A stretch of DNA of 64,000 nucleotides from Flavobacteriia bacterium (lineage in GTDB: Bacteria > Bacteroidota > Bacteroidia > Flavobacteriales_D > Crocinitomicaceae). The notes below the pieces were generated by a model. It worked only from the letters and a program-made list of their open reading frames with translations, was not told where the DNA came from and did no database searches. Location of the stretch: positions 62,001 to 126,000 of the forward strand of contig JACPDW010000008.1 in assembly GCA_016183815.1 (NCBI GenBank), written 5' to 3'. A program made the translations under genes and the position numbers. Numbering within the stretch: the first letter of the stretch is position 1; each line of letters starts with the position of its first letter. Positions 52,835 through 60,833 of the stretch are shown here, in pieces.

Positions 52835-52960
52835 ATGAACATTGTAAAAAAAATAGAATCTTTGAGCGTAAAGCAATTGGTACTTACTGCCGTTGTCATT
52901 GCTTTGATTGTCATTGCATGGAGAAATAAAGAATTAATTAGAGCAAAAATTGAACAATGA
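52835..52960 (+). CDS. 41-residue membrane peptide
   Basis: MNIVKKIESLSVKQLVLTAV... one membrane helix and a basic tail. It begins immediately after the previous stop and is coupled by ATGA to the M23 protein. Confidence 0.55.
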   Translation: MNIVKKIESLSVKQLVLTAVVIALIVIAWRNKELIRAKIEQ

Positions 52961-53415
52961 AAAAGAACATCGTTTTATTGATTATTTTTAGCACAGTGAT
53001 TGTTTTGGTCATTCATTTTTTTACTAAAAACTTGATATTAAAACCGCTCAATGGAAAAATTACAAGTGATTTTGGTTACAGAACACACCCTATTTCAGGA
53101 AAATATTCTTTTCATAATGGAATAGACATCGCTTCACCAACAGGAACAAAAATAAAAGCTCCTTTTTCAGGGAAAGTATATTCATCTTATTACAATTCAG
53201 AGGGTGGAAACCAAATAATTTTAGAAAGAAAAGACGGCTTAAGAGTTGGTTTTGCTCATTTGAATAAATCCTACCTTAAAAAAGGCGATTCCTTTAAAAT
53301 AAATGATTTTATCGCAGAAGTTGGCAATACAGGAAATAGCACAGGTTCTCATTTACATTTTACAGTAAAAGATAAAAACAGCAAATATTTAGATCCTAAA
53401 AAAATTATGGTATGA
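52957..53415 (+). CDS. Membrane-anchored M23 endopeptidase
   Basis: 152 residues: N-terminal membrane helix (~5-22) and a compact LytM/M23 domain with both zinc motifs, HNGIDIASP and HLHF (plus FAHL). It cuts peptide cross-links in peptidoglycan and complements the GH73 glycosidase. Confidence 0.88.
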   Translation: MKKNIVLLIIFSTVIVLVIHFFTKNLILKPLNGKITSDFGYRTHPISGKYSFHNGIDIASPTGTKIKAPFSGKVYSSYYNSEGGNQIILERKDGLRVGFAHLNKSYLKKGDSFKINDFIAEVGNTGNSTGSHLHFTVKDKNSKYLDPKKIMV

Positions 53416-53987
53416 CAAAAATTTACGTGATAAATCAGCGTTTGGTTTTCGAGATGGGTGGAAAGCAGTATTGTTTTCCTTATTTGGTATCAAAAAACGG
53501 TCAAGTTTTTACAATAAAATCTAAAGACGATACTTCAATAAATTTTTCATTTAATTTTTCAGATGCAGTAGATTATTCTGAACAACCATACGCAGATGAA
53601 GAAAGTTTATTTTATTATTTAGTGGAATATTGTGATATTTCTGTTGATTCTTCTATTGTTGGACAGCTTGAAACAATTTCTTCACATTTATCTCAAATAA
53701 GAAAATATTCCTTACCTACTGAAAAAACAAATGATTATACCATTACAATCAACTCTACACCTGTTAAAATTTTAAATCAAAATAATGACAGAGCTAAATT
53801 GATTTTTGAAAATGCTTCCAACCAACGTATTTTTATAAAATATGAAAGTGCTTCCTCGCCGTCTAATTATTCTTTTTCTTTGGCTCAAAATCTTCCTTTT
53901 ATTGATGATTTTTGTTTTACTGGTGAAGTTTGGGCTTGTACCAATGCAGGAACGGCTAATTTACAAATAACTGAATACACTTTATAA
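53412..53987 (+). CDS. Putative virion surface or spike protein
   Basis: 191 residues. The C-terminal ~75 residues (DRAKLIFENASNQRIFIKY... GEVWACTNAGTANLQITEY) match a small beta-barrel pattern common at the end of phage structural proteins. The N-terminal part is beta-rich and unrecognised. Host-binding is a reasonable guess. Confidence 0.5.
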   Translation: MTKIYVINQRLVFEMGGKQYCFPYLVSKNGQVFTIKSKDDTSINFSFNFSDAVDYSEQPYADEESLFYYLVEYCDISVDSSIVGQLETISSHLSQIRKYSLPTEKTNDYTITINSTPVKILNQNNDRAKLIFENASNQRIFIKYESASSPSNYSFSLAQNLPFIDDFCFTGEVWACTNAGTANLQITEYTL

Positions 53988-53989
53988 TC

Positions 53990-54289
53990 ATGGCAATAAT
54001 TATCACATCAGGCACTAAGTTTTTTAATTTTGATTTTGGAGTTTTAGCAAATCAAACGATTAACGGTTATATTTTTCCTTTTAAAACCAAAAGACAAAAA
54101 ATTTCCGTAGAAAAAGTTGAATTAAGAGAATTTTGGATTGAATACTATGTTGTGGGCAATCCCTCACCGTTTTTAATTTCTCATCAAAATAATAGCCATG
54201 GAGCAATTCCAATTACTTCTGTTAATGGAGTAGTTCCGACAAGTTTAAGTCATTTGTTTGATTTAATTGATTCCATTTTAGAAAATTAA
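53990..54289 (+). CDS. Hypothetical late provirus protein
   Basis: 99 residues, beta-rich, no membrane segment, no recognised family. Next to the putative spike gene, so possibly structural. Confidence 0.5.
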   Translation: MAIIITSGTKFFNFDFGVLANQTINGYIFPFKTKRQKISVEKVELREFWIEYYVVGNPSPFLISHQNNSHGAIPITSVNGVVPTSLSHLFDLIDSILEN

Positions 54290-54294
54290 TTATC

Positions 54295-54513
54295 ATGAAT
54301 ATATTTAAAAGAATTAAAGCAAAAACGCCTGCAAAACATAAGAAAATCGGACGACTATTTACTGTTGTTGGTGGTGCTTGTGTTTTTGTTGCTGAAAGTG
54401 GAATGATTGATACAAAACCAAACTTGAAACTTACTTTAAACATTATTGGTTTATTGAGTGGTGCAAAAGCATTTTACCACGCTCAAAAGGTAGAAAATGG
54501 AAACATTGATTAA
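54295..54513 (+). CDS. Small late membrane protein
   Basis: 72 residues with two short hydrophobic stretches (IGRLFTVVGGACVFVAESG and LKLTLNIIGLLSGAKAF), basic N-terminus. Could be a holin. It overlaps the next gene by 17 bp. Confidence 0.5.
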   Translation: MNIFKRIKAKTPAKHKKIGRLFTVVGGACVFVAESGMIDTKPNLKLTLNIIGLLSGAKAFYHAQKVENGNID

Positions 54514-55021
54514 TGATTTTGATGTCTTCCTGTGCAAAGGAAATTCAGTAACTTCTGAAGGAATTACGACTGTTTCAAACGGCAAATATTCTCATTCAGC
54601 TCAAGCACTTTGGATTAATAACACTCTTTGCATTTTCGACGCACAAAAAGAGGGATCATTTCCTAGAGAATATAACAGATGGAAAAGTGAATTTGGATAT
54701 GAATTTGATGTTTTTAGACCTCCGTTTGAAGTAAATTCTGTTCAATATTCTAAAGATTGTATCAATTATTTTGGCGTGGACTATGACTATAAACATCTTT
54801 TTTTTGGATTTTGGAGAAAAATAATAAGTGCTAAAAAGGTAAAAGATAAATACAAAAACAATAATAAATTCATTTGTACTGAATTAACAGCAAAATTGAT
54901 TAAACAATCTTCTTTTTATTTTTTATTAAGTCCTATCCAGGATCAGCAAAATTTTACTCCAGATGATTTATATTTCTATTTAGTGAAAAATAAATTTAGT
55001 CATGTTCTAAAAAACTACTAA
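54497..55021 (+). CDS. YiiX/C92-like permuted NlpC/P60 protein
   Basis: 174 residues. The catalytic order is permuted: His in GKYSHSAQALW (~31-41) comes first and the nucleophile Cys in FICTELTAKLI (~121-131) later, as in YiiX-like papain-fold enzymes. Possible amidase, peptidase or lipid hydrolase. Last rightward gene; it overlaps the oppositely oriented integrase by 26 bp. Confidence 0.75.
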   Translation: METLINDFDVFLCKGNSVTSEGITTVSNGKYSHSAQALWINNTLCIFDAQKEGSFPREYNRWKSEFGYEFDVFRPPFEVNSVQYSKDCINYFGVDYDYKHLFFGFWRKIISAKKVKDKYKNNNKFICTELTAKLIKQSSFYFLLSPIQDQQNFTPDDLYFYLVKNKFSHVLKNY

Positions 55022-56147
55022 AAGAGTTTCTTTTTTCTGCTTCAAATTCTAATCTATTAAAATTTTTTCCAATATAGTACATTTCTGTTGTTTTTACGCT
55101 CGAATGTCCTAACATCATAGCAATACTTTCTAAACTCCAGCCGTTTTCATTTTGGAGCGTTGCAAAAGTTTTTCTACCTGTATGAGTTGTAAGTCTTTTT
55201 TTTATATTTAGCTTATTGGCAATATGTTTTAAATATTTATTATATAAAGCATTACATAAAAAAGGTAGTTTACCATTGTATTTTTTTAAAATGTTTTTAG
55301 CAATATCATCAATTGGAATACAAAACATTTGCCCTGTTTTTGACCTGGTCCCGATTAACATATTTTTTTGAATGGTAAATTTATTCCATAAATCACAATA
55401 GCTTATTCCTGTGGATATTTGGAATAAATATAATTCTTTACAAATAGATATTTTTGAATTTTCAAAATTAAAATGAATAATTTTCTTTAACTCATCTTTA
55501 TTTAGATGTACTGGTGTATTTGGTTTATCTCTCATTGGTTCGTAATTTATCAATTCATAATTTTTAATATTTCCAATTTTAGATGAATGTTTTAGAGCCG
55601 TTTTAAAAAATTCAATATGTCTGCTAGCTGTGGTTTGATTTGTTGTTTTTCTAGTTTTCATAAACCATGCTATAAATTTTTCAGCTTCTTTTAAAGAAAA
55701 ATGTTCATCATACTTGGTTTTAGTAACTTTTTCAAAAAGTATTAAATTTCTTAATCTTACTTCGTAGGTTCTGATGGTACCAGTTCTTTTTTTCTTTTGT
55801 GATTGTTCAATATAGTCTTTGACTATTTTCACTAAAGTAGTCGGTTCTTTTTCTTTTTGTGGTTGTATTGAGTTGATTAATTCTTTCGAGTTCTTATATT
55901 CACAAAGCAAAGCGTTACTTTTTAATTTTAAAGACAAACTTTGAACGTACATATTGATATATCTATCTTTATTCTTAAATTCAGAAAAATATATTTGTTG
56001 CTCCTGATTCCAGTGTTTTATATTTACAACTTCATGGGTTGCAAATTCTGAAACAGTTCCTTTGTACGATACTCTACAATATAAAATATCGTTTTTTCCT
56101 TTTCTAATAAAAAATGTGATTTTTGGCATTGGATTAAATTTGATCAT
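54996..56147 (-). CDS. int: Tyrosine recombinase (integrase), IntDOT-like
   Basis: 383 residues; a start six codons later is possible. An N-terminal arm-binding domain (~1-85), SAM-like core-binding domain (~105-210) and catalytic domain follow. HTGRKTFATL, MLGHSSVKTTEMYY (nucleophile Tyr) are present. At the position of the first catalytic Arg the sequence is TGISYCDL, with Ser instead of Arg, as reported for IntDOT of CTnDOT. It adjoins the tRNA-Arg attachment site and is transcribed into the element. Confidence 0.92.
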   Translation of the reverse strand: MIKFNPMPKITFFIRKGKNDILYCRVSYKGTVSEFATHEVVNIKHWNQEQQIYFSEFKNKDRYINMYVQSLSLKLKSNALLCEYKNSKELINSIQPQKEKEPTTLVKIVKDYIEQSQKKKRTGTIRTYEVRLRNLILFEKVTKTKYDEHFSLKEAEKFIAWFMKTRKTTNQTTASRHIEFFKTALKHSSKIGNIKNYELINYEPMRDKPNTPVHLNKDELKKIIHFNFENSKISICKELYLFQISTGISYCDLWNKFTIQKNMLIGTRSKTGQMFCIPIDDIAKNILKKYNGKLPFLCNALYNKYLKHIANKLNIKKRLTTHTGRKTFATLQNENGWSLESIAMMLGHSSVKTTEMYYIGKNFNRLEFEAEKRNSFSSFLEHD

Positions 56148-56197
56148 AGTGCAAAATTTTAGTCTTTGATACGACTCACGATTTTGCGGTGTTACAA

Positions 56198-56228
56198 ATA
56201 AAAAAAACCGCCTGAAAATCAGACGGCT
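56198..56228 (-). terminator. Element-encoded terminator beside tRNA-Arg
   Basis: CCGCCTGA (56208-56215), loop AAA, TCAGACGG (56219-56226), with an A run at 56200-56207 that is a T run on the minus strand. It lies just downstream of tRNA-Arg and so replaces the host terminator displaced to 35931-35958. Confidence 0.75.
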
Positions 56229-56250
56229 TTGCCTTATAAATCGTTAAAAA

Positions 56251-56268
56251 GTGATCCCGTTTGGATTC
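56251..56268. repeat. Right attachment site of the provirus
   Basis: CCCGTTTGGATT at 56256-56267 is the 3' part of tRNA-Arg and the direct repeat of 35968-35979; the tRNA gene remains intact at this end. Confidence 0.85.
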
Positions 56269-56325
56269 GAACCAAAGACCTACTGCTTAGAAGGCAGTTG
56301 CTCTATCCAGCTGAGCTACGGGACC
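56252..56325 (-). tRNA. tRNA-Arg (anticodon TCT)
   Basis: 74 nt, full cloverleaf: acceptor GGTCCCG/CGGGATC (one G-T), D stem GCTC/GAGC, anticodon stem ACTGC/GCAGT around CTTCTAA (anticodon TCT), T arm TTTGG-TTCGAAT-CCAAA. No CCA encoded. It is the integration target of the provirus. Confidence 0.95.
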
Positions 56326-56481
56326 AATTTAATTTCATTAGTTTTACTTCTTTGATTTATTTTTTTCCAACCCTCTTTTAGAAAGATTTTTGAAATTATG
56401 AAAATTATATTTCCCAATTAAATTTTATTTAAACTTGTAACAGTTTTTTAATTCAAAAGAAAAATGTAACAATAAATCAAA

Positions 56482-56505
56482 AAAAAAGGGATGATTTCTC
56501 ATCCC
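56482..56505 (-). terminator. Terminator of tRNA-Pro
   Basis: GGGATGA-TTTC-TCATCCC hairpin (56488-56505) with an A run at 56480-56487, a T run on the minus strand, directly downstream of tRNA-Pro. Confidence 0.75.
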
Positions 56506-56508
56506 CTG

Positions 56509-56583
56509 TCGGGGCGGCAGGATTCGAACCTGCGACCTCCTGGTCCCAAACCAGGCGCGATGACCGGACTACGCTACGCCCCG
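56509..56583 (-). tRNA. tRNA-Pro (anticodon TGG)
   Basis: 75 nt cloverleaf: acceptor CGGGGCG/CGCCCCG, anticodon stem CCTGG/CCAGG around TTTGGGA (anticodon TGG), T arm GCAGG-TTCGAAT-CCTGC, discriminator A. Lies ~180 bp upstream of tRNA-Arg on the same strand. Confidence 0.95.
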
Positions 56584-56744
56584 ATTTATTTACTTCATAG
56601 AATCGTTTTTCTATGTTTTGGAGTGCAAAATTAGTATTTTTTTTTAAACATACAAACATTAATGAAAATATACTTGCTGAATTTTACAAAAAGAATCTTT
56701 CTACGTTTATTATCTTCTGATTTTGAACTTATTGACAATTTAAA

Positions 56745-57143
56745 TTAAAATGGCAATACATCATCTTCTTCGGATTCAGTTGAAAAAGTGGGTTTATCAC
56801 TGGTACTTGAGGTTGGATTTAAATTCATAGCTGAGGGCCCACCAGCAGGTATCTGTGTATTTTTGCTTTGTGATTCGATTCTCCAAGCTTCTAATGAATT
56901 AAAATACTTTACCTCGCCTTGTGGACTTGTCCATTCTCTTCCTCTGATATTAAATGAAACATCCAACACATCGCCAAGCTGGTAACTATCTAATAAGCTA
57001 CATTTTTCTTGAGAAAGTTGAAATAGAATGTCTTGAGGAAACATACCTGAATTGTCTGTTAAAACAAACTCTCTTTTACTGAATTTTTCGCTAACCTGTA
57101 CCATAGGATTTGCTACTTTAAGTACACCTTGAATTTTAAACAT
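56745..57143 (-). CDS. DUF3127 protein with SSB-like acidic tail
   Basis: 132 residues. The N-terminal ~90 residues fit DUF3127, an OB-fold-like family (FKIQGVLKVANPMVQVSEKFSKREFVL... YQLGDVLDVSFNIRGREW). A Pro/Ser-rich linker follows and the protein ends in EEDDVLPF, very similar to the DDDIPF tail by which SSB recruits partner proteins. It may bind DNA and interact with SSB partners, but this is inferred. Confidence 0.8.
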   Translation of the reverse strand: MFKIQGVLKVANPMVQVSEKFSKREFVLTDNSGMFPQDILFQLSQEKCSLLDSYQLGDVLDVSFNIRGREWTSPQGEVKYFNSLEAWRIESQSKNTQIPAGGPSAMNLNPTSSTSDKPTFSTESEEDDVLPF

Positions 57144-57154
57144 AATTTATTTTA

Positions 57155-58048
57155 TTAATCGTTAAATGATAAAATGGTTTTCCATGCTTCAATAATCTTG
57201 TTTTCAGCAATCAAATTTGAAGCATTTTGATATAATTTTTTTTTCAATTCATTGGGATTTTTTTCTAAAGTGATAAAAAGTTCGCTCAATTCAAGCAACT
57301 TATACTCATTCACTTCTGTTTCATCAGGAATGCTTTCAACGCTTGCTAATAAAGCCATTTCATTTTTATTTAAAAAAGCATTATTCAATATTTCTTGAGG
57401 AAAAGAATCAAAACCAATTCCAATTGTAGTTAATGGCTTTTCAATTTCAAACAAACTGTCTCCATTTGCTCTACAATACCAATTTCCTCCCATTCGTGCG
57501 ACCAAATCAATTTTTTTCTGATCAATCTGACCCGTTTCAGACAATACCTCTTCACTTATATGTATTTTAAGTACTTCACATATAACCAAATTTCCAGCTG
57601 CTCCTCCATCACCTAACTCAATAATTTGATTCACTTTACATTCTAACTGAACAGGTGATTCTTTTACCCTGAATGGTTTTATCATTTCAGAAGGAATTTT
57701 CTCAAAACCTGCTTTGACAAACTCATCAACATCAGGAGGATAAGGTGAAGAACTTAAACTAATTTGTTGAACTATACTGTAATTCACCACATTTATAACC
57801 ACTTCTGGGACTTTTTTTAAATTGTTGTAAGTGTCTTTTTGAGTTAAAGTTCGGCCATTTTTAGCAGGAGAAAAAACAACAATAGGAGGATTTGCACTAA
57901 AAACATTAAAAAAACTAAAAGGCGAAACGTTAGAAACACCATTTTCATCAATTGTAGAGGCTAAAGCAATAGGACGTGGACCTATAGCTCCCAACAACAA
58001 CTGATGTATTTTCGGCACCTCTAAATCTTTTAAATTATAAGAAATCAT
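57155..58048 (-). CDS. Flavin reductase-like FMN-binding protein
   Basis: 297 residues. The N-terminal ~200 residues are a split-barrel flavin reductase domain (GAIGPRPIALASTIDENGVSNVSPFSFFN, VVFSPAKNGRTLTQKDT). The C-terminal ~90 residues are helical and unrecognised. It probably binds FMN; substrate unknown. Confidence 0.85.
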   Translation of the reverse strand: MISYNLKDLEVPKIHQLLLGAIGPRPIALASTIDENGVSNVSPFSFFNVFSANPPIVVFSPAKNGRTLTQKDTYNNLKKVPEVVINVVNYSIVQQISLSSSPYPPDVDEFVKAGFEKIPSEMIKPFRVKESPVQLECKVNQIIELGDGGAAGNLVICEVLKIHISEEVLSETGQIDQKKIDLVARMGGNWYCRANGDSLFEIEKPLTTIGIGFDSFPQEILNNAFLNKNEMALLASVESIPDETEVNEYKLLELSELFITLEKNPNELKKKLYQNASNLIAENKIIEAWKTILSFND

Positions 58049-58114
58049 ATCTATTACAAAATTATACGGATTTTTTTTAAGTTTAGCATTTTGTATAAAA
58101 TGTTATGAACATCT

Positions 58115-59956
58115 TTATTTATTTTCGTGCTTTGGAATAAACATTTTCACGTTAAACTCATTGATATACAAAGGATTTCCATTTAAATTCCACACATATA
58201 TTTTTAAACGATCTTTTTTATGTCGAATATAGGGGCTGAGATACTCAAAATAAACCTCATTCCATTCATTATTTTTTAATTTAAATTTTTTCAAATCCAT
58301 CGTTGCATATTTATACACTCTATTTTTGGATTCCATGTGACAAACTATAGTAAATTCAGGTAAATTTAATGAATCTAGGATATAAACATTTGCTTTGATG
58401 TGCGTCCAAAAATAAGTTGTTGAAATATTTTTCATTGAACAACTAAATTCTGATGTAAATGGATTATCTTTATTTGAAAGAATAGATTTTTTATTTTTTG
58501 CCTCAGGGGTATCCACAATAAATGGAGATTTTGTTTTGCCAAATTCTATATTTTGGTCAATAATTTTAATGTAATTTTTTTGATAATAGGCAAACTCTTT
58601 CATTTCCGTTTGACTAAAATCAACACTCAATAATTTATCATAATCAACTGGTAATGTGGTAGAAGCAAATACTTTCCAATAAGCTTTTTTTGTCATTCTA
58701 TCGATGTGAATCAAACCATTTCTGTATTGCCACGTTTGAAATAAATTGAGTAAAATAAAAAAACACAACAAACTAAAGACAATTATTCTCCGATATTTAT
58801 TTTTCAACTCTTTAAAAAAATATCCGATAGGTAAAGCGAGTAAAACATAACTTTCAACAATAGACCTTTGTCCAAAACTCGCACCATACCACCAACATTC
58901 CCAGCTTGATAAAAGATAAATATTTAAAATTAAAAACAAAATAATGGAAAGAAAATAGGCATGTTTCATTTTCCACCACTTATATAAACCCAAAAAAACA
59001 AAAATCATCAAAGGAGTGTAAATCAACCAACCTTTTTTATAACTAAACAAAAAAGACAATAAATAAGGATCCTCTAAAGCTAGACGTTCTGTATGAAAAT
59101 TAATTTGAAAAAGATTTTTGTTGACGTAATACAAATACAGTAAATAAATGGAGAAAAATACGATAAAAAGCACTATTCCTTTAATAATAAGCACTTTTTT
59201 TTGCAATAAAAACATCATTCTTTCTTTTAGTTCAACCCATTTTAATGATTTGCCTAAAAGAGGAACCAGAATCCAAATTATTTCTGTCGGACGGCACAAA
59301 GTGGCTAAAGTTATACTCAAACAAAGTAGAAAAAAATGTTTGGATTTATTAGACATAATCCACTGTAAACTAGACCATAAAATCATGCTATTTATAGTAA
59401 AAAGATAAGTGTGCACCATCACTGGATCATAATATGCTGAAAAAAAATAATTACTCCCAAAAACAATACTGAATAAAACCAAAGCACTTATTTTTTCATT
59501 AAAAAAGGTTAATAGAATTTTTCTAAAGAAAATCAATCCAATAATAATTACAAAAAATGAAGTAACATAAAGAGACCATTGATAAGGCACAGAAAACCCA
59601 TCAGCTTTAAAACCAAGTGTTTTACTCAATAAATGTGCTATAAAAAATCCAGGAGCATACACAATAGAATAACCTGGTTGATAAACAATTACATTTTTAG
59701 AACCAACTCCCTCATGAATTTGATAAGGAGTATCAGAGGGTTCGTATTTTTTATAAATATGATCTAACCAATCCTTATTTTGAATACCTATATCCTTGTA
59801 AATAAAAGTAGCAGGCAAATATAAATAATATCCAAAAACGTCCCATTTTATTGGATTATCAATATTAGGATAGGAAGAAAGGTGTTTTTTTGTATGTGTA
59901 AAAAACAAAGTTAGTACCACAAAATACAATACATACAAAGAATATTTTTTTTTCAT
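58115..59956 (-). CDS. Multi-span membrane protein, glycosyltransferase family 39-like
   Basis: 613 residues: about eleven membrane helices, a large first periplasmic loop containing KWDVFGYYLYLPATFIYKD (the D-x-Y pattern of GT-C lipid-linked sugar transferases) and a C-terminal ~150-residue soluble beta-rich domain. Likely moves a sugar from a polyprenyl carrier; acceptor unknown. Confidence 0.65.
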   Translation of the reverse strand: MKKKYSLYVLYFVVLTLFFTHTKKHLSSYPNIDNPIKWDVFGYYLYLPATFIYKDIGIQNKDWLDHIYKKYEPSDTPYQIHEGVGSKNVIVYQPGYSIVYAPGFFIAHLLSKTLGFKADGFSVPYQWSLYVTSFFVIIIGLIFFRKILLTFFNEKISALVLFSIVFGSNYFFSAYYDPVMVHTYLFTINSMILWSSLQWIMSNKSKHFFLLCLSITLATLCRPTEIIWILVPLLGKSLKWVELKERMMFLLQKKVLIIKGIVLFIVFFSIYLLYLYYVNKNLFQINFHTERLALEDPYLLSFLFSYKKGWLIYTPLMIFVFLGLYKWWKMKHAYFLSIILFLILNIYLLSSWECWWYGASFGQRSIVESYVLLALPIGYFFKELKNKYRRIIVFSLLCFFILLNLFQTWQYRNGLIHIDRMTKKAYWKVFASTTLPVDYDKLLSVDFSQTEMKEFAYYQKNYIKIIDQNIEFGKTKSPFIVDTPEAKNKKSILSNKDNPFTSEFSCSMKNISTTYFWTHIKANVYILDSLNLPEFTIVCHMESKNRVYKYATMDLKKFKLKNNEWNEVYFEYLSPYIRHKKDRLKIYVWNLNGNPLYINEFNVKMFIPKHENK

Positions 59957-60017
59957 TTTATTGTAAGTTGTTAGCTAAAAATATAAAAGTAATCTCTAAA
60001 ATTTCAAAAATAATTAA

Positions 60018-60830
60018 CTATCTATTATGTTTATTTTCAATGGCCAATCGAACAGAACCATAATATCTTAATAATTCCATTGATTTATCATAAGGTAAAT
60101 GTAAAGCATTTTGCACCATTTTTGCTCCTCTATCGAGTAATTTATTATTTGCTAACTGCATATCAACCATACGATTGCCCTTTACACGACCTAATTTAAT
60201 CATTAAAGAAGTTGAAATCATATTTAATACCATTTTTTGAGCAGTACCTGCTTTTAATCTTGTACTTCCTGTTACAAATTCTGGTCCGACAATAGGAGTT
60301 ATAGCATAAGAAACCAATTTTGACAAAGGACTATTAAGGTTACAAGAAAGTCCTCCAGTTATAATTCCATTTTCAACAGCATTTTTTATACCACCAAGTA
60401 CATAGGGCGTTGTTCCAGATGCAGTAATACCCAATAAAACATCTTGAGAATCAATTCCTTCTTTTTCTAAGTCAATCCATGCCTGATTCAAATCATCCTC
60501 AGCAAATTCTACTGCTTTTCTAATCGCAGAATCGCCACCAGCAATTATACCATTTACCCAATCAGAAGGAACTCCAAAAGTCGGTGGACATTCGCTTGCA
60601 TCTAAAATTCCTAAACGACCACTAGTTCCTGCACCAATATAAAACAAACGACCACCCTCTTTCATTTTTGAGTATGATGCATCAACAAAAGAGCTTATTT
60701 CAGGAATACATTTTTCTACAGCAAAAGCTACTTTTTGGTCTTCTTTATTAATATTTGAGAGAAGCTCATAAGTAGAACATTTTTCTAAATTAGAGTATAA
60801 ACTTTCTTTTTCCGTTTCTTTATCTTCCAT
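60018..60830 (-). CDS. murQ: N-acetylmuramic acid 6-phosphate etherase
   Basis: 270 residues with the MurQ SIS-domain motifs GAGTSGRLGILDASECPPTFG and GSTRLKAGTAQKMVLNMIST. It removes lactate from MurNAc-6-phosphate in cell-wall recycling. A little shorter than the E. coli enzyme, with no motif missing. It is 3 bp behind the phosphoribosyltransferase gene. Confidence 0.94.
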   Translation of the reverse strand: MEDKETEKESLYSNLEKCSTYELLSNINKEDQKVAFAVEKCIPEISSFVDASYSKMKEGGRLFYIGAGTSGRLGILDASECPPTFGVPSDWVNGIIAGGDSAIRKAVEFAEDDLNQAWIDLEKEGIDSQDVLLGITASGTTPYVLGGIKNAVENGIITGGLSCNLNSPLSKLVSYAITPIVGPEFVTGSTRLKAGTAQKMVLNMISTSLMIKLGRVKGNRMVDMQLANNKLLDRGAKMVQNALHLPYDKSMELLRYYGSVRLAIENKHNR

Positions 60831-60833
60831 TGA

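Larger units (their letters stand above)
35968..56267. mobile_element. 20.3-kb tailless provirus integrated in tRNA-Arg(TCT)
   Basis: Bounded by a 12-bp direct repeat of the tRNA-Arg 3' end, with an integrase at the tRNA-proximal end and a repressor at the other. About 40 genes, nearly all rightward and joined by ATGA overlaps. No terminase, portal, protease or tail gene is recognisable; instead there is a small FtsK/HerA-type ATPase, a 271-residue capsid candidate, many one-helix membrane proteins and peptidoglycan hydrolases. This is the gene content of internal-membrane icosahedral viruses (PM2, PRD1 and relatives). Inverted 12-mers GATTTATAAGGC (35993-36004) and GCCTTATAAATC (56231-56242) lie just inside both ends and may be integrase arm sites. 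Confidence 0.85.

Noticed and set aside
35968-56267. Integrative conjugative element as an alternative identity
   Set aside because: No relaxase, T4SS/Tra or mobilisation genes are seen, while wall hydrolases, holin-like peptides and a capsid candidate are present.
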